From Methanospirillum sp. (GTDB lineage Archaea > Halobacteriota > Methanomicrobia > Methanomicrobiales > Methanospirillaceae): a stretch of 64,000 nt of DNA. Where the stretch lies: assembly GCA_012728895.1 (NCBI GenBank), contig JAAYEG010000027.1, positions 19,269 to 83,268 of the forward strand, written 5' to 3'. Positions 1 to 8,621 of the stretch are shown in pieces (the first letter of the stretch is position 1; every line of letters starts with the position of its first letter). Below the pieces are notes generated by a model. The model did not search any database, had not been told where the DNA came from, and worked only from the letters and a program-made list of their open reading frames with translations. The position numbers and the translations under genes are program-made.

Positions 1-54
1 ATACCCGGAGTACTGGGAGGTGCCTCCACTTCAGGCCCCCGGCGGGACCCGGGG

Positions 55-1248
55 TCAGGCCCCCCGGAAGAACCAGCCGGCCCGCCGCACCATCGGCGTG
101 ACGCCGGCCGAGGAGAGATTCCCCGCCGCCCACTCGTACCGGGACCGGATCGCCGGCGGGAGGACGGACTCAGGGCACTCGACGAAACCGAAGGAGCCGT
201 AGAACCCCTCGAGGCCGCTGACGGCGAACATGTAGAGGTCCTCGTTGTGGCAGGCCTCGACGAGCGCACCGACCACGCGCCGCGAGTACCCCCTGTGCCG
301 GAACGGCTCGGGGGTGAAGACGGCGTCGACCTCGTGCCCGTCGGGGTGGCGGTGGCACCGCGCGAGGGAGACCGGGGTCCCGTTCGCGTAGAGCCCGAAG
401 ACCCGGTCGACGCCGGGGTCCCCGCGCGTCTGGTGGTAGTCGCGCCAGACCCCGTCCGCGAGCGGGAACTCGGGGGCGAGCAGCTCGCGGACCACGACGG
501 TGAGGAGGCGCTGCGGCGAGGCGACCAGGACGGGGCACGGCCCCGCGTACGCCACCCCCTCAGCCACCGGCCCGAGCCGGACGCCCGCGACGGCGTCCCG
601 GGCCCCGACCCTGCTGAGCACGATCGCGGTCGACCTGAGCTCGACGGCGGCCGCGACGATCCCCGGGACGGCCGCGCCGGGACGGACGAGCGGGTCGAGC
701 CCGAGCCGGGCGGCGACGGTGGCGAGGGCGGGCGGGACCCGCTCCCCGACATGGAGGAGCACCCCCTCGCCCACGCCCCCCGCGGCCGCGAGCCGCTCGG
801 CTGCCTCGAGCGAGGTCTCCGAGAGGTCGGTCGGGACTAGTGGGCGGGCGAGAAGCGGGCCCGTCCGCTCTCCCCGCACCACGAGCAGGTCGGTTCGCGC
901 CGCCCTGAGCAACCCGGAAGAGACCGAGCCGAGGAGCCGGTCGACCGCGCGCCCGCGCCCACGCGCGCCCACTGCGACCAGGTCGGCGCCCGCCTCCGCG
1001 GCCCCCTCGAGAAGGGCGTGGACGACCGTCCGGTCGCCGCGGGGCACGGTCCGGACATCGACCTCGGCCCCGGAGAGCGCGAGCCGGCGGGCCTCGGCCT
1101 CGAGCGCGGGGTTCGGGTCGGACCCCCCCTGGCCGGCGACGTGGACCAGCAGCAGGCGCGGTGGCCCGGGCAGGTCCAGGCAGGCGTCCGCCGTGCGGGC
1201 GCTCTCCTCTGAGAGGTCGGTCGCGACCAGGACGCGCCGCCAGGTCAT
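55..1248 (-). CDS. UspA-UspA-GNAT fusion protein
   Basis: A 397-residue protein with three modules. Residues about 1-125 and 130-245 are two universal-stress-protein (UspA) domains; the first opens with RVLVATDLSEES and carries GARGRGRAVDRLLGSVS, close to the UspA nucleotide-binding signature. Residues about 250-397 are a GNAT acetyltransferase-like domain (VDAVFTPEPFRHRGYSRRVV, FYGSFGF). The same GNAT domain exists as a stand-alone paralogue at 2630-3100. The ATG overlaps the stop of the kinase-like gene upstream by 4 nt (ATGA), so the two are translationally coupled. A cytosolic, nucleotide-responsive acetyltransferase is the simplest inference; the acceptor is unknown. Confidence 0.85.
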   Translation of the reverse strand: MTWRRVLVATDLSEESARTADACLDLPGPPRLLLVHVAGQGGSDPNPALEAEARRLALSGAEVDVRTVPRGDRTVVHALLEGAAEAGADLVAVGARGRGRAVDRLLGSVSSGLLRAARTDLLVVRGERTGPLLARPLVPTDLSETSLEAAERLAAAGGVGEGVLLHVGERVPPALATVAARLGLDPLVRPGAAVPGIVAAAVELRSTAIVLSRVGARDAVAGVRLGPVAEGVAYAGPCPVLVASPQRLLTVVVRELLAPEFPLADGVWRDYHQTRGDPGVDRVFGLYANGTPVSLARCHRHPDGHEVDAVFTPEPFRHRGYSRRVVGALVEACHNEDLYMFAVSGLEGFYGSFGFVECPESVLPPAIRSRYEWAAGNLSSAGVTPMVRRAGWFFRGA

Positions 1249-2546
1249 ACGAGCCGGCTCCCCTCGAGCGGCACGGTCAGCACGAACCGGGCACCCGAGC
1301 CTGCCCCCTCCTCGCTGATCCCGATCCCGGTGATCCCCAGGGACTCCCTGGCGAAGTACAGCCCGTGGCCGTACCGCCGGGCGGTCGGGGAGAAGAGCGA
1401 CCCCCGCTCGGCGGGCGGGACGCCGGTGCCGTCGTCCTCGATCCAGATCCGGCAGCCGTCGGGGCCGTGGTGGCAGGTGACCAGGACCGCGGTCGCCCCG
1501 GTCCCGGGCCGGGTCGCGTTGTGCAGGAAGTGATACAGCGCGGACGGGAGCGTGGGGTCCGCGTAGACCTCGAGCCGAGCGACCCAGGCCCGGACTACGA
1601 CCGGGCCCGGGTCCAGCCGGGCGACCGCCTCCTCGACCGCCTCCTCGACCCGCTGCCAGGCGGCGGGCCGCCGGCCGAGCCTGCGGAACTCACGTGCGAC
1701 CGCGGCGCTGCGGGCGATCGCCTCTAGCATCGCGCCGAGCCGGCGCAGGACGGCGAGGGTCTCCGGGTCGGTCACGGTCGCCCGGCCCCGCTCCAGGCAG
1801 GCATCCATGTCCCCGACGGTCGCCGCGAGGTCCTGGTCCAGGATCCGGGCGAGCGTCCCCATGGTCCGGTTCGCGGACTCCAGGGCGGAACGGGCCAGGT
1901 AGCGCTCGGTCACGTCCGCCAGGCTCACCACCGTGCTCCCGGGGCCGAGCGGCGCCCCCGAGGCAAGCCCGTGGACCGGGGTGCCCGACGGGGCCGAGAG
2001 GACGAGCTCGAGATCATCGACCGGTCCCCGGGCGGCCAGGGCGAGGAAGACACGGACCGCCTCGGGGTCGGCCGCGACCTCGGCCAGGGGCCGCCCGACC
2101 AGCCCGCCGTCCTCCCGGCCCAGGAGCGCGGTCGCGCGCGGGTTCGCCTCCTGGACGACGCCGTCCGCGTCCAGGACCAGGATCGCGGCGACCGACGAGT
2201 CGAATAGCCCGCGGTAGCGCTCCTCCTGGGACCTGAGCCGGCGCGAGAGGTGGGCGACCAGGGCCCCGACCGCGACCAGGGTGACGGCCCGGGCGAGGAC
2301 CGAGAGCCACTCGCCCGGGGTGACGGCGAGGGCCATGGTCGCGTAGGCCACCGCGACACCGGCCGCGATGAGCGTGCCGCGGCGGGGGAACCAGTACCCG
2401 GCGAGGGCGATCGGGATGTAGAGGAGGTGCGGGACGACGACGGTGATCCCGGAGAGGAGCCCGGCCAGGTTCGCCAGCAGGGCCCCGGCAGCGACGGCCG
2501 CCGCGATGAGCGTGCGCCGCGGGAGGGACGTGCCCGGGAGGTCCAC
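1245..2546 (-). CDS. Membrane PAS histidine-kinase-like protein with degenerate H-box
   Basis: The 433-residue protein has about four N-terminal membrane segments (residues 10-95), a PAS domain (about 108-225) and a C-terminal HATPase_c domain: N-box LYHFLHNATRPG, G1-like IEDDGTGVPP, and the glycine-rich GHGLYFARESLGITG and GSGARFVLTV. Relatives in methanogens carry RHD at the phospho-acceptor helix; here the aligned stretch reads LARILDQDLAATVGD, with no histidine. It may therefore be a sensor pseudokinase rather than an autophosphorylating kinase. The start is a GTG; no better start is visible. It is the first gene of a two-gene operon with the UspA-GNAT gene. Confidence 0.8.
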   Translation of the reverse strand: MDLPGTSLPRRTLIAAAVAAGALLANLAGLLSGITVVVPHLLYIPIALAGYWFPRRGTLIAAGVAVAYATMALAVTPGEWLSVLARAVTLVAVGALVAHLSRRLRSQEERYRGLFDSSVAAILVLDADGVVQEANPRATALLGREDGGLVGRPLAEVAADPEAVRVFLALAARGPVDDLELVLSAPSGTPVHGLASGAPLGPGSTVVSLADVTERYLARSALESANRTMGTLARILDQDLAATVGDMDACLERGRATVTDPETLAVLRRLGAMLEAIARSAAVAREFRRLGRRPAAWQRVEEAVEEAVARLDPGPVVVRAWVARLEVYADPTLPSALYHFLHNATRPGTGATAVLVTCHHGPDGCRIWIEDDGTGVPPAERGSLFSPTARRYGHGLYFARESLGITGIGISEEGAGSGARFVLTVPLEGSRLV

Positions 2547-2599
2547 ACGGATATATCGTCGGCCCGCGGAAAAAAATGACTGCCGCGCGGACCGGCGGG

Positions 2600-2606
2600 T
2601 TTATGA
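2600..2606 (+). promoter_or_regulatory. TATA-like box (TTTATGA) for the GNAT gene
   Basis: TTTATGA starts 30 nt before the ATG of the stand-alone GNAT gene and no Shine-Dalgarno sequence intervenes. The spacing places transcription start at or next to the start codon, as for archaeal leaderless mRNAs. Confidence 0.55.
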
Positions 2607-2629
2607 CCCGTCCCCCCCTCGATCCAGGC

Positions 2630-3100
2630 ATGGAGATCGCGATCCGCGAGCTGGGCACCGACGAGTTCCACATCGTCGACCGGCTCTGGGAACAGTACCG
2701 CGGGCAGGAGACCGACCGGTCCATTGACCGGGTGTTCGGGGGGTTCGCCGACGGCGACCTGGTCGCGACGACCCGGGTCCGCCAGCACCCCGACGGGCTC
2801 GAGGTCGACGGCGTCTTCACCGCGGAGACACACCGGGGGGCCGGACTCGCGCGGCGACTGGTCCAGAGGGTGGTCGACGAACTCGGGGACCGGACCCTCT
2901 GGCTCCACGCGACGATCCCGCTAATCGGGTTCTACCGCTCGTTCGGGTGGGTCCCGGTCGACGAGCGGGCCCTGCCCGATACGATCCGGGACCGGCTCGC
3001 CTTCTGTTTCGGCCAGATGATGGGCTGCGGGGTCGCGCCGATGCGGCGCGACCCCCCGTCCCGAGCGGGCGCGGCGGGGGATCAGAGCACGCCCCGGTAG
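2630..3100 (+). CDS. GNAT family N-acetyltransferase
   Basis: A 156-residue acetyltransferase. The acetyl-CoA loop is in VDGVFTAETHRGAGLARRLV (RGAGLA resembles Q/RxxGxG/A) and the C-terminal part has IGFYRSFGWVPV, typical of GNAT folds. It is clearly paralogous to the last domain of the UspA fusion at 55-1248: both contain RVFG, HPDG, EVDxVFT, FYxSFGxV and GVxPM in the same order. ATG at 2630 is chosen over an in-frame upstream ATG because it lies 30 nt after the TATA box and directly before the family homology. Its 3' end overlaps the convergent aldo/keto reductase by 19 nt. Substrate unknown. Confidence 0.85.
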   Translation: MEIAIRELGTDEFHIVDRLWEQYRGQETDRSIDRVFGGFADGDLVATTRVRQHPDGLEVDGVFTAETHRGAGLARRLVQRVVDELGDRTLWLHATIPLIGFYRSFGWVPVDERALPDTIRDRLAFCFGQMMGCGVAPMRRDPPSRAGAAGDQSTPR

Positions 3101-3909
3101 TAGGCGAGACGCCGGGCGACCGGGCGGAACGCCTCGACCAGGGCCTCGGCATCGCCGGGGTCGAGCGGGCCGCCGGAGGCCGCCCGGGCCAGCGCGGCGA
3201 CGTGGTCGGAGGTGTCGCATCCGGCGATCGCGACCCGGACCGGGTGCGAGAGCGCGTACCGGACCAGCACCTCGGCCGTGATGCCCCCGTCGGGGGCGAG
3301 GTACGTGCCGCGGCCGAGCACCTTCATCCCGATCGGGACGACCCCGGCGGCCTCGGCGGCCTCCATCACCCGGTCCAGGAACCCGCCGAGCACCGCCTCG
3401 ACCGGGTTGACGGGCAGGAGCACGGTGTCGACCGGCCAGCGTTCAACCGCCTCGGCCAGCACGGCCGGGTCGTGGTGGCCGGTGACCCCGATCTGCCCGA
3501 CGAGCCCGGACTCCTTCGCCTCGATAAAGGCCCCGAGCGCCCCATTCGGCCCCTCGATCTCCCGGAGCTCCGGCCGCGTCCTGAGGTCGTGGACCTGCCA
3601 CAGGTCCAGGTAATCGGTCCGCATCCGCCCCAGCGTCATCTTCAGGTCCGTGACCGCCCCGGGGTACGACCGGCTCGCGGACTTGCTGGCGAGGAAGACC
3701 CCGTCCCGCCTCCCGGGGCGTTCGCTCCAGACCCTGCCGTGGTAGACCTCGCTGTCGGCGTAGGCCCGGGCCGAGTCGAAGTAACGGATCCCGCGCTCGA
3801 GCGCGGCGGTGATCACCTCGATCGCGCCGGCATCGCGCCCGGTGGTCCTGAGCGCCCCCTCGCCCCCGAGCCCGACGCGGGGCCGGTCGGGGATGCCGCT
3901 GGTCCTCAT
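3082..3909 (-). CDS. Aldo/keto reductase family protein
   Basis: A 275-residue NAD(P)-linked oxidoreductase of the AKR (TIM-barrel) family. The catalytic tetrad is visible: Asp and Tyr in YFDSARAYADSE, Lys in FLASKS and His in LWQVHDL. The NADP-binding region follows (GVTGHHDP, then PVNPVE and GMKVLGRGTYL). It resembles the AKR subgroup of methanogens that can carry a C-terminal Fe-S domain, but no cysteine cluster follows here. The ATG at 3909 is where homology begins (MRTSGIPDRPRVGLGGEG). The gene is convergent with the GNAT gene and overlaps it by 19 nt. Physiological substrate unknown. Confidence 0.88.
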   Translation of the reverse strand: MRTSGIPDRPRVGLGGEGALRTTGRDAGAIEVITAALERGIRYFDSARAYADSEVYHGRVWSERPGRRDGVFLASKSASRSYPGAVTDLKMTLGRMRTDYLDLWQVHDLRTRPELREIEGPNGALGAFIEAKESGLVGQIGVTGHHDPAVLAEAVERWPVDTVLLPVNPVEAVLGGFLDRVMEAAEAAGVVPIGMKVLGRGTYLAPDGGITAEVLVRYALSHPVRVAIAGCDTSDHVAALARAASGGPLDPGDAEALVEAFRPVARRLAYYRGVL

Positions 3910-4007
3910 ACCCCGGTGAGTCCGTCGGCAGGCGAGAAAGGGTTGTCGGTGGGCTCTCTCTCCCCCGGGTCCGCCTGAAAACGCGGGATTCCCGCCGCCC
4001 CGGGGGC

Positions 4008-4526
4008 CTAACGGGCCCGCGGCGTGCCCGCCCCGGGCCCGGTAACCTCGAGCCGGAACGGGAGCGAGAGCCCCCGCCCGTCGGACCCGGCGGCGTGGAC
4101 CGTGAACGAGTACGACCCCGGGGCGGCTCCCGCGTGGGCGATCAACATCCGGGACCCGAACTCCGGGTCGGGGATACCGGCGGCGGGGTCGAAGGTGACG
4201 TAGATCCCGGCAGGAACGCCCTCCGCCCGGAGCGTGATCGGCAGGTCGTGCTCGAAGAACGGGAGCCCCTCCCGGATGACCGTGATCCTCACCTCGACGT
4301 CGAGCCGCTCCCCTTGGCCGATCTCGCCCCCAGAGGGGGTGATCGCGAGCTCGAACTGCCGTTCGTGGCCACCGCTCATCACCCCGGCCGCGAGAAGGGC
4401 GAGGACGCCGACGATGATGACAGCGAAGAGGGCGGTGAAGAGGAAGAACGAGAGGCGGCGCCCCCGGTCGATCGGTACATCGGAGGGGCCTGCCGTCGGC
4501 GGAACCCCGGGGCGGGATGCAGCCAT
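4008..4526 (-). CDS. Membrane-anchored protein with extracytoplasmic beta-sandwich-like domain
   Basis: A 172-residue protein of unknown function. One strongly hydrophobic segment (LSFFLFTALFAVIIVGVLAL, about residues 28-50) follows a short basic N-terminus, and the remaining 120 residues look like an exported Ig-like fold (alternating beta-strand pattern; YVTFDPAAGIPDPEFGSRM). The start is taken at ATG 4526 because a TTTATAAA box lies 25-32 nt upstream on this strand; a GTG two codons earlier is the alternative. No enzyme motif is visible. Confidence 0.7.
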   Translation of the reverse strand: MAASRPGVPPTAGPSDVPIDRGRRLSFFLFTALFAVIIVGVLALLAAGVMSGGHERQFELAITPSGGEIGQGERLDVEVRITVIREGLPFFEHDLPITLRAEGVPAGIYVTFDPAAGIPDPEFGSRMLIAHAGAAPGSYSFTVHAAGSDGRGLSLPFRLEVTGPGAGTPRAR

Positions 4527-4550
4527 GTACACCAGTACAGTCCCCGCGCG

Positions 4551-4558
4551 GTTTATAA
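4551..4558 (-). promoter_or_regulatory. TATA box (TTTATAAA)
   Basis: On the minus strand TTTATAAA lies 25 nt from ATG 4526, with no Shine-Dalgarno sequence between, giving a leaderless transcript. The best-formed archaeal TATA box in the first 10 kb. Confidence 0.6.
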
Positions 4559-4658
4559 AAGGCGCGGTCCCTCACGCCGCCCGCCCCGGGCAGCTCCCCG
4601 TGGCCCTGCCCGATCCCGGGGCCGCCCGGCTTATCCCGGCCGGGGTCAACCTGGTACC

Positions 4659-5135
4659 ATGGACCTGGTGATCCGGCCGGCCGTCCCGGCCGACGCGCGG
4701 GGGATCGCGGCGAACAACCGGGCGACCGCCCTCGAGACCGAGGGCTGGGAGATCGGCCAGGGGACGGCGCTGGCCGGGGTCCTGGCCGTCCTCGAGCAGC
4801 CAGGCCGGGGGTTCTACCTGGTCGCCGACGAGGACGGGGAGGTCGTCGGGCAGTGCATGGTCACCTTCGAGTGGTCCGACTGGCGGAACGGAGAGTTCTG
4901 GTGGGTCCAGTCGGTCTATACCCGGCCATCCCACCGCAGGAGGGGGATCTTCGCCCGGATCTACCGGGCCGTCGAGGCGATGGCCCGGGACTCCCCCGGG
5001 GTGGTCGGCCTCCGGCTCTACGTCGAGGTCGGGAACGAAGCCGCCCGGGCGGCCTACCGGCGGCTCGGGATGCGCCCGGCGCCATATCTCCTGCTCGAGC
5101 GGGACTACGCGAGGGAACAGGAGGGGCGAGCTTGA
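4659..5135 (+). CDS. GNAT family N-acetyltransferase
   Basis: A 158-residue single-domain GNAT enzyme. Motif A is VQSVYTRPSHRRRGIFARIY (R/QxxGxG/A variant RRRGIFA), followed by a helix and the motif-B segment LRLYVEVGNEAARAAYRRLG, where N-E-x-A-x-x-x-Y is the usual acetyl-CoA contact region. It is not closely similar to the two GNAT domains at the left end of the window. A TTATCC box lies 28 nt before the ATG, so the mRNA is probably leaderless. Substrate cannot be told from sequence. Confidence 0.87.
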   Translation: MDLVIRPAVPADARGIAANNRATALETEGWEIGQGTALAGVLAVLEQPGRGFYLVADEDGEVVGQCMVTFEWSDWRNGEFWWVQSVYTRPSHRRRGIFARIYRAVEAMARDSPGVVGLRLYVEVGNEAARAAYRRLGMRPAPYLLLERDYAREQEGRA

Positions 5136-5363
5136 ACCATGCCGCTACCCCGGTCCCTCCCGGCCGGGAGGGAGGGGCAGGCGGGAGCCTCCGGGCGCTC
5201 CAGACGGAGGGGCGGCGCGGAAGCCCGTCGAGGAGGATGGAGAGGGCGATGCCCGGTGCGTGGGGCGCCGGGTCATCAGGTCATGTTTGACACGATATTT
5301 ATTGAAGCACGGGGTTCATTGAACCGGGTTACCACCCGTGCCGCCCCCGGGGGGAGGGAGCGG
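5136..5363. other. Intergenic region with TATA box and hairpin
   Basis: No supported gene. It holds an AT-rich box (GATATTTATTG, 5293-5303) followed by nested inverted repeats: outer stem GCACGGG (5307-5313) with CCCGTGC (5335-5341), inner stem GGTTC (5313-5317) with GAACC (5321-5325). It could be a terminator for the minus-strand operon or a small structured RNA. Confidence 0.3.
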
Positions 5364-5777
5364 TCAGGAGGGTCGTCGCTTGACCAGCGTCAGGACGTTC
5401 CACCCCTCCGAGCGGCGGTGGGTTGCATCGTCAGTCAGCCGGCGGACCAGGTAGATCCCGAGCCCGCCGATCCGCCGCTCACCGAGGTCCGAATCGCGGT
5501 CCGGCTCCGGGAACGAGAGAGGGTCGAACGGCGGGGCGCGGTCCTCGATCCGGACCTCGGTGGCCCGCCGGGCCGCACGGATGGTGACCCTGACCTCGCC
5601 CGGGGCGCCGCCGTAACCGTGCAGGAGGGTATTGGCGACCGCCTCCTCGACCGCAAGCTGCAGGTCGAGGACCGCCTCCTCCGGGTACGAGCAGGCCCGC
5701 ATCGCGTCGCCGAGCGCGGCGGTGACCCGCGGTATCTCTCCGAGCCCGCAGATCACGACGGTGCTCGTGCCGTCCAT
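5364..5777 (-). CDS. RsbW-like ATP-binding (anti-sigma/switch kinase) protein
   Basis: A 137-residue stand-alone HATPase_c domain of the RsbW/SpoIIAB class. The N-box is DLQLAVEEAVANTLLHGYGG (E, N and HGY conserved), a G1-like motif is EDRAPPFDP and the G2 loop is GGLGIYLVRRLTDD. In bacteria such proteins phosphorylate STAS antagonists and are opposed by PP2C phosphatases; in methanogens, which have no sigma factors, the pair presumably controls a STAS-type partner switch. It starts 1 nt after the stop of the upstream RsbU-like phosphatase, with which it forms an operon. Confidence 0.85.
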   Translation of the reverse strand: MDGTSTVVICGLGEIPRVTAALGDAMRACSYPEEAVLDLQLAVEEAVANTLLHGYGGAPGEVRVTIRAARRATEVRIEDRAPPFDPLSFPEPDRDSDLGERRIGGLGIYLVRRLTDDATHRRSEGWNVLTLVKRRPS

Positions 5778-5778
5778 C

Positions 5779-6300
5779 TCACTCGCTCCTGACGACCACG
5801 AGGGTGATGTCGTCCGACTGCGGGGCACTGCCGGTGAATTCGTGGACGGACTCCAGGATCGTGTCCGCGATCCGGGCCGCCGGGCCGGCCCGGTTCGCGG
5901 CGATCGCCTCCCGGAGCCGGTCCTCGCCGTAGAGTCCCTCGGCGGCGTTCTCGGCCTCGGTGATCCCGTCGGTGTACAGGACCAGCACGTCGCCCTCTTC
6001 GAAGAGGGCCGTGCCCGCGGCGTAGGTTGCGTCGGGGACGGCCCCGAACGCGATCCCGGTGGCCGCGAGCTCCTCGAACGAGGCGTCGGCACCCCGGCAG
6101 ACCAGAGGCGGATTGTGCCCGGCGTTCACGAAGGTGAGCGAGCGGTCCCGGGCGTCGAGAACGCCGTAGAAGAGCGTGACGAACATCCCGGACCTGGAGT
6201 CGGCGGCGATAATAGCGTTGGCGTCCCGGATCGCCTCGTCTGGGCGCTTCTGATGCCAGATAGCGTTGACCCGGATGACGATCCGCGAGAGGGCCAGGGA
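5779..6300 (-). pseudogene. RsbU/SpoIIE-type PP2C phosphatase, N-terminally truncated
   Basis: The C-terminal part of a SpoIIE/PP2C serine phosphatase is intact: ALSRIVIRV, MFVTLFYGVLD, FVNAGHNPPLV, GDVLVLYTDGITEAENA and SDDITLVVV. Homology stops abruptly at about position 6300, at the residue that follows the usual DVSGKGVPAALFM segment, so the metal-binding DxxGKG motif and all upstream domains are missing. The open frame continues to 6441 but the extra residues come from antisense of the neighbouring peptidase gene. A divergent peptidase gene is cut at the same point (see 6299). As it stands the product cannot be an active phosphatase. Confidence 0.8.
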
Positions 6301-7486
6301 GATGTGCGGCCACGACATGAACGGCACCGGCGGGCTCTGGGCCGCCCAGCGGATCCCCGATGGCCACGTCTTCGTCGCGGCCAACACCTTCCGGATCCGC
6401 GAGCTCGACCCGGCGCGGGATGACCAGGTCTTCTCGGACAACCTCTTCGATGTGGCCGAGTGGAACGGCTGGTGGAGGCCCGCCGACGGCAGGCTCGACT
6501 GGCTCGAGACCGTCTCGACGGGCGAATACTCGCACCCGTACTACTCGCTCTCGCGGGTCTGGCGGCTCTACGACCGGATGGCGCCGTCGCTCGAGCTCCC
6601 GCCGTACGTCGAGGGCACCTACACGACGGCCTACCCGTTCTCCGCGAAGCCCGACGAGCCGCTGAACGCGACCATGGTCCTCTCGCTCTACCGCGACCAC
6701 TACGAGGGGACCGTATTCGACCTCACGAATGGGACCGCGGCCGGCCCGTACGGCGACCCGTACCGCAACCCCGGCCCGTTCGACAACCACGCCCCCTTCG
6801 CTCCCGGCGAGGTCCGGCCCGGGGCCTGGCCCCGCCCGATCTCGCCGCTCTTCTGCTCGTACAGCTACGTCTGCCAGGGCCGGTCCTGGCTCCCGCCGGA
6901 GGTCGGCGGGGTCGCGTGGATCGGCTTCGCCGTGCCGGCCGAGACCGCGTACCTGCCCGTGTACGCGGGCGCGACGGCCATACCGGAGTCGTTCACCATC
7001 GGGAACCGCTCCGAGGTCTCGCGCGACTCGGCCTGGTGGGCGTTCAACACGGTGACGAACTGGGCCCGGCTCCGGTACTCGGACATGATGGTCGACGTCC
7101 GGGCCGAGCAGGCGGCGGTCGAGGGCGCGGCCCTGGCCGACCTCGCCCGCGCCGACGCCGGGGCTCTGGAGCTCCGCAACAGTTCGGAAGAGGAGGCCGC
7201 CCGCGAGTACCTGACGAACTGGACGGTCGCGAACGGCGAGGCGAACGTCGACCGCTGGTGGGGCTTCTCCGACCGGCTGATCGCGAAGTACGCGAACGGG
7301 ATGGTCAGCGACTTCGCGAATGGCACCACGGCGAGCCCGGGGTACCCGGCCGATTGGTACGACGACGCCGGCTACCAGTACGGCCCCCGCATCTACGACG
7401 CCACCGGGCTCGCGGAGATCCCCGACCTCGCCTACGTGAACGAGACGGTCACGGTCGCCCCAGGCGACGAGCTCCGGACCATCTAG
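6299..7486 (+). pseudogene. C69-family dipeptidase, N-terminally truncated
   Basis: About 395 residues of a peptidase family C69 (PepD-like, Ntn-hydrolase) protein: GLWAAQRIPDGHVFVAANTFRI, then the WWRPADGRLDWLETVSTGEYSH-like core region, and the C-terminal NWTVANGEANVDRWWGF segment. The N-terminal third, including the cysteine nucleophile that must be the first residue after processing, is missing. Homology begins at about 6299, exactly where the divergent phosphatase gene ends. The nearest ATG (6266) lies in sequence not belonging to the family. A genuine inversion/deletion or an assembly join are both possible; no peptidase activity is expected. Confidence 0.78.
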
Positions 7487-7693
7487 AAGACCCAGCGTCG
7501 GGACCCCGGCGGTTCGCCCGCACCGGCGCCGGCACTCCTCGCCCCGCTCCCCGGGCTCTTCGGATTATAAACCGGGGCCTTCGGCGACCGGATAGACGGC
7601 CTCCCGCAGCAGTCGGCACGGGCCCCGGCGCGGGCCGGGCGGCGCTGGCACGAGCCCCGGCCCGATCCCCCTCCCGTCCCGCGCGAAATGAGG

Positions 7694-7966
7694 TCACCGA
7701 CCCCGGCGAGAGGACATCCCGAGGTATATGTCGATCAGGGCCAGCCCCAGTCCGATCCCGACCAGGATGTATCCCAGGGGGCTATCCTCGCGAAAAATGA
7801 GGCCCCCGATGATGGAGTAAAACGAAAGGATGGCCAGCACCGACAGTCCCATTCGCCGCTTCTCCCGGCCCGTCAATTTTTCCCGGTTCGCCCAGTACAG
7901 GTACAGAACGCCGACGGCCAGCACAAGGAGTATTACGAGGATATACGGAACCTGAAAGGGATCCAT
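7694..7966 (-). CDS. Small membrane protein with three transmembrane segments
   Basis: A 90-residue protein with three hydrophobic helices (VPYILVILLVLAVGVLYLYW, MGLSVLAILSFYSIIGGLIF, LGYILVGIGLGLALIDIYLG) separated by short charged loops (NREKLTGREKRR). Function unknown; no family assigned. The start is taken at ATG 7966 because an ATATTTATC box on this strand lies about 29-36 nt upstream; an in-frame ATG at 7993 overlaps that box. Codon use and gene quality are good, in contrast with the decayed sequence upstream. Confidence 0.65.
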   Translation of the reverse strand: MDPFQVPYILVILLVLAVGVLYLYWANREKLTGREKRRMGLSVLAILSFYSIIGGLIFREDSPLGYILVGIGLGLALIDIYLGMSSRRGR

Positions 7967-8444
7967 AATGGGGAATCCTATGGACGCACGCATGATAAAT
8001 ATTCTCTTCGATTCCCCCGGAAAACCGGGTCCCGCGCGGCGTGGATGCCGTTCGACGTGGTTCCCGGCGAGCGACTTTCGCTTTGCCGGCGCCGGCCGGC
8101 ACGAACATAGCGGGACCAGGACGGCTCGCCGCGATGGCACCCGCGATCGCTCGCTCGCTCCGTACCCGGCACGGCGACAGAGCGCCGTTCCCGTGCCGGG
8201 ACGGGACGGGCCTCCGCGACGTTGCTCGCGCCGTCACCGACGGTGACGGCGATGGCGCCTGCCGGGCATTCGCAGGTCGTCGTCCGGATGGAACCGCCCG
8301 TCGCCGGCGCAGGATGAACGGGCGGCCGCGACCACGCCAACGGAGGTCATGGCCGATCCAGCCTGCGACACCGGGGCCATTCGAGAGGACAACCGTCGCC
8401 GTGGGATCACGACCATGATCCCCACCAGTCGACGGAACAGGTGC
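7967..8444. other. Gene-free stretch
   Basis: After the TATA box of the small membrane protein gene, no coding sequence could be supported on either strand. Several open frames exist only because of high GC; none has family resemblance or a start signal. Confidence 0.4.
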
Positions 8445-8612
8445 ATGGCGAGGCGAGGGCGACCGTATCGGTTCGACCCCGAGCAAGGTGCGCCAACCAC
8501 AGCGGTTGAACGACGTCTCTCGTGGTTGAAGTCCTTTCGAAACCCGGTGCCCCGCCATCAACGACTCGAATGCTCATTGCTTGACATACCCTTAACGTGC
8601 TTGAGACCAATA
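8445..8612 (+). mobile_element. IS5-type transposase C-terminal remnant
   Basis: About 55 residues resemble the C-terminal end of IS5-superfamily transposases: RRGRPYRFDPE, then AVERRLSWLKSFRNPVPRHQR, corresponding to the typical RRGRP...NTVERxFxWLKSFRRxxxRYxRL block that contains the last catalytic Glu (here VER). The rest of the transposase and terminal repeats are not found. Substitutions within the block and the missing upstream part show that it is a decayed fragment. Confidence 0.6.
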
Positions 8613-8621
8613 GCAGCCACT

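Noticed and set aside
8240..8320. Minus-strand CECPAGAIAV resembling a ferredoxin cluster motif
   Set aside because: Only one of the needed cysteine motifs is present and the rest of the frame has no ferredoxin likeness.
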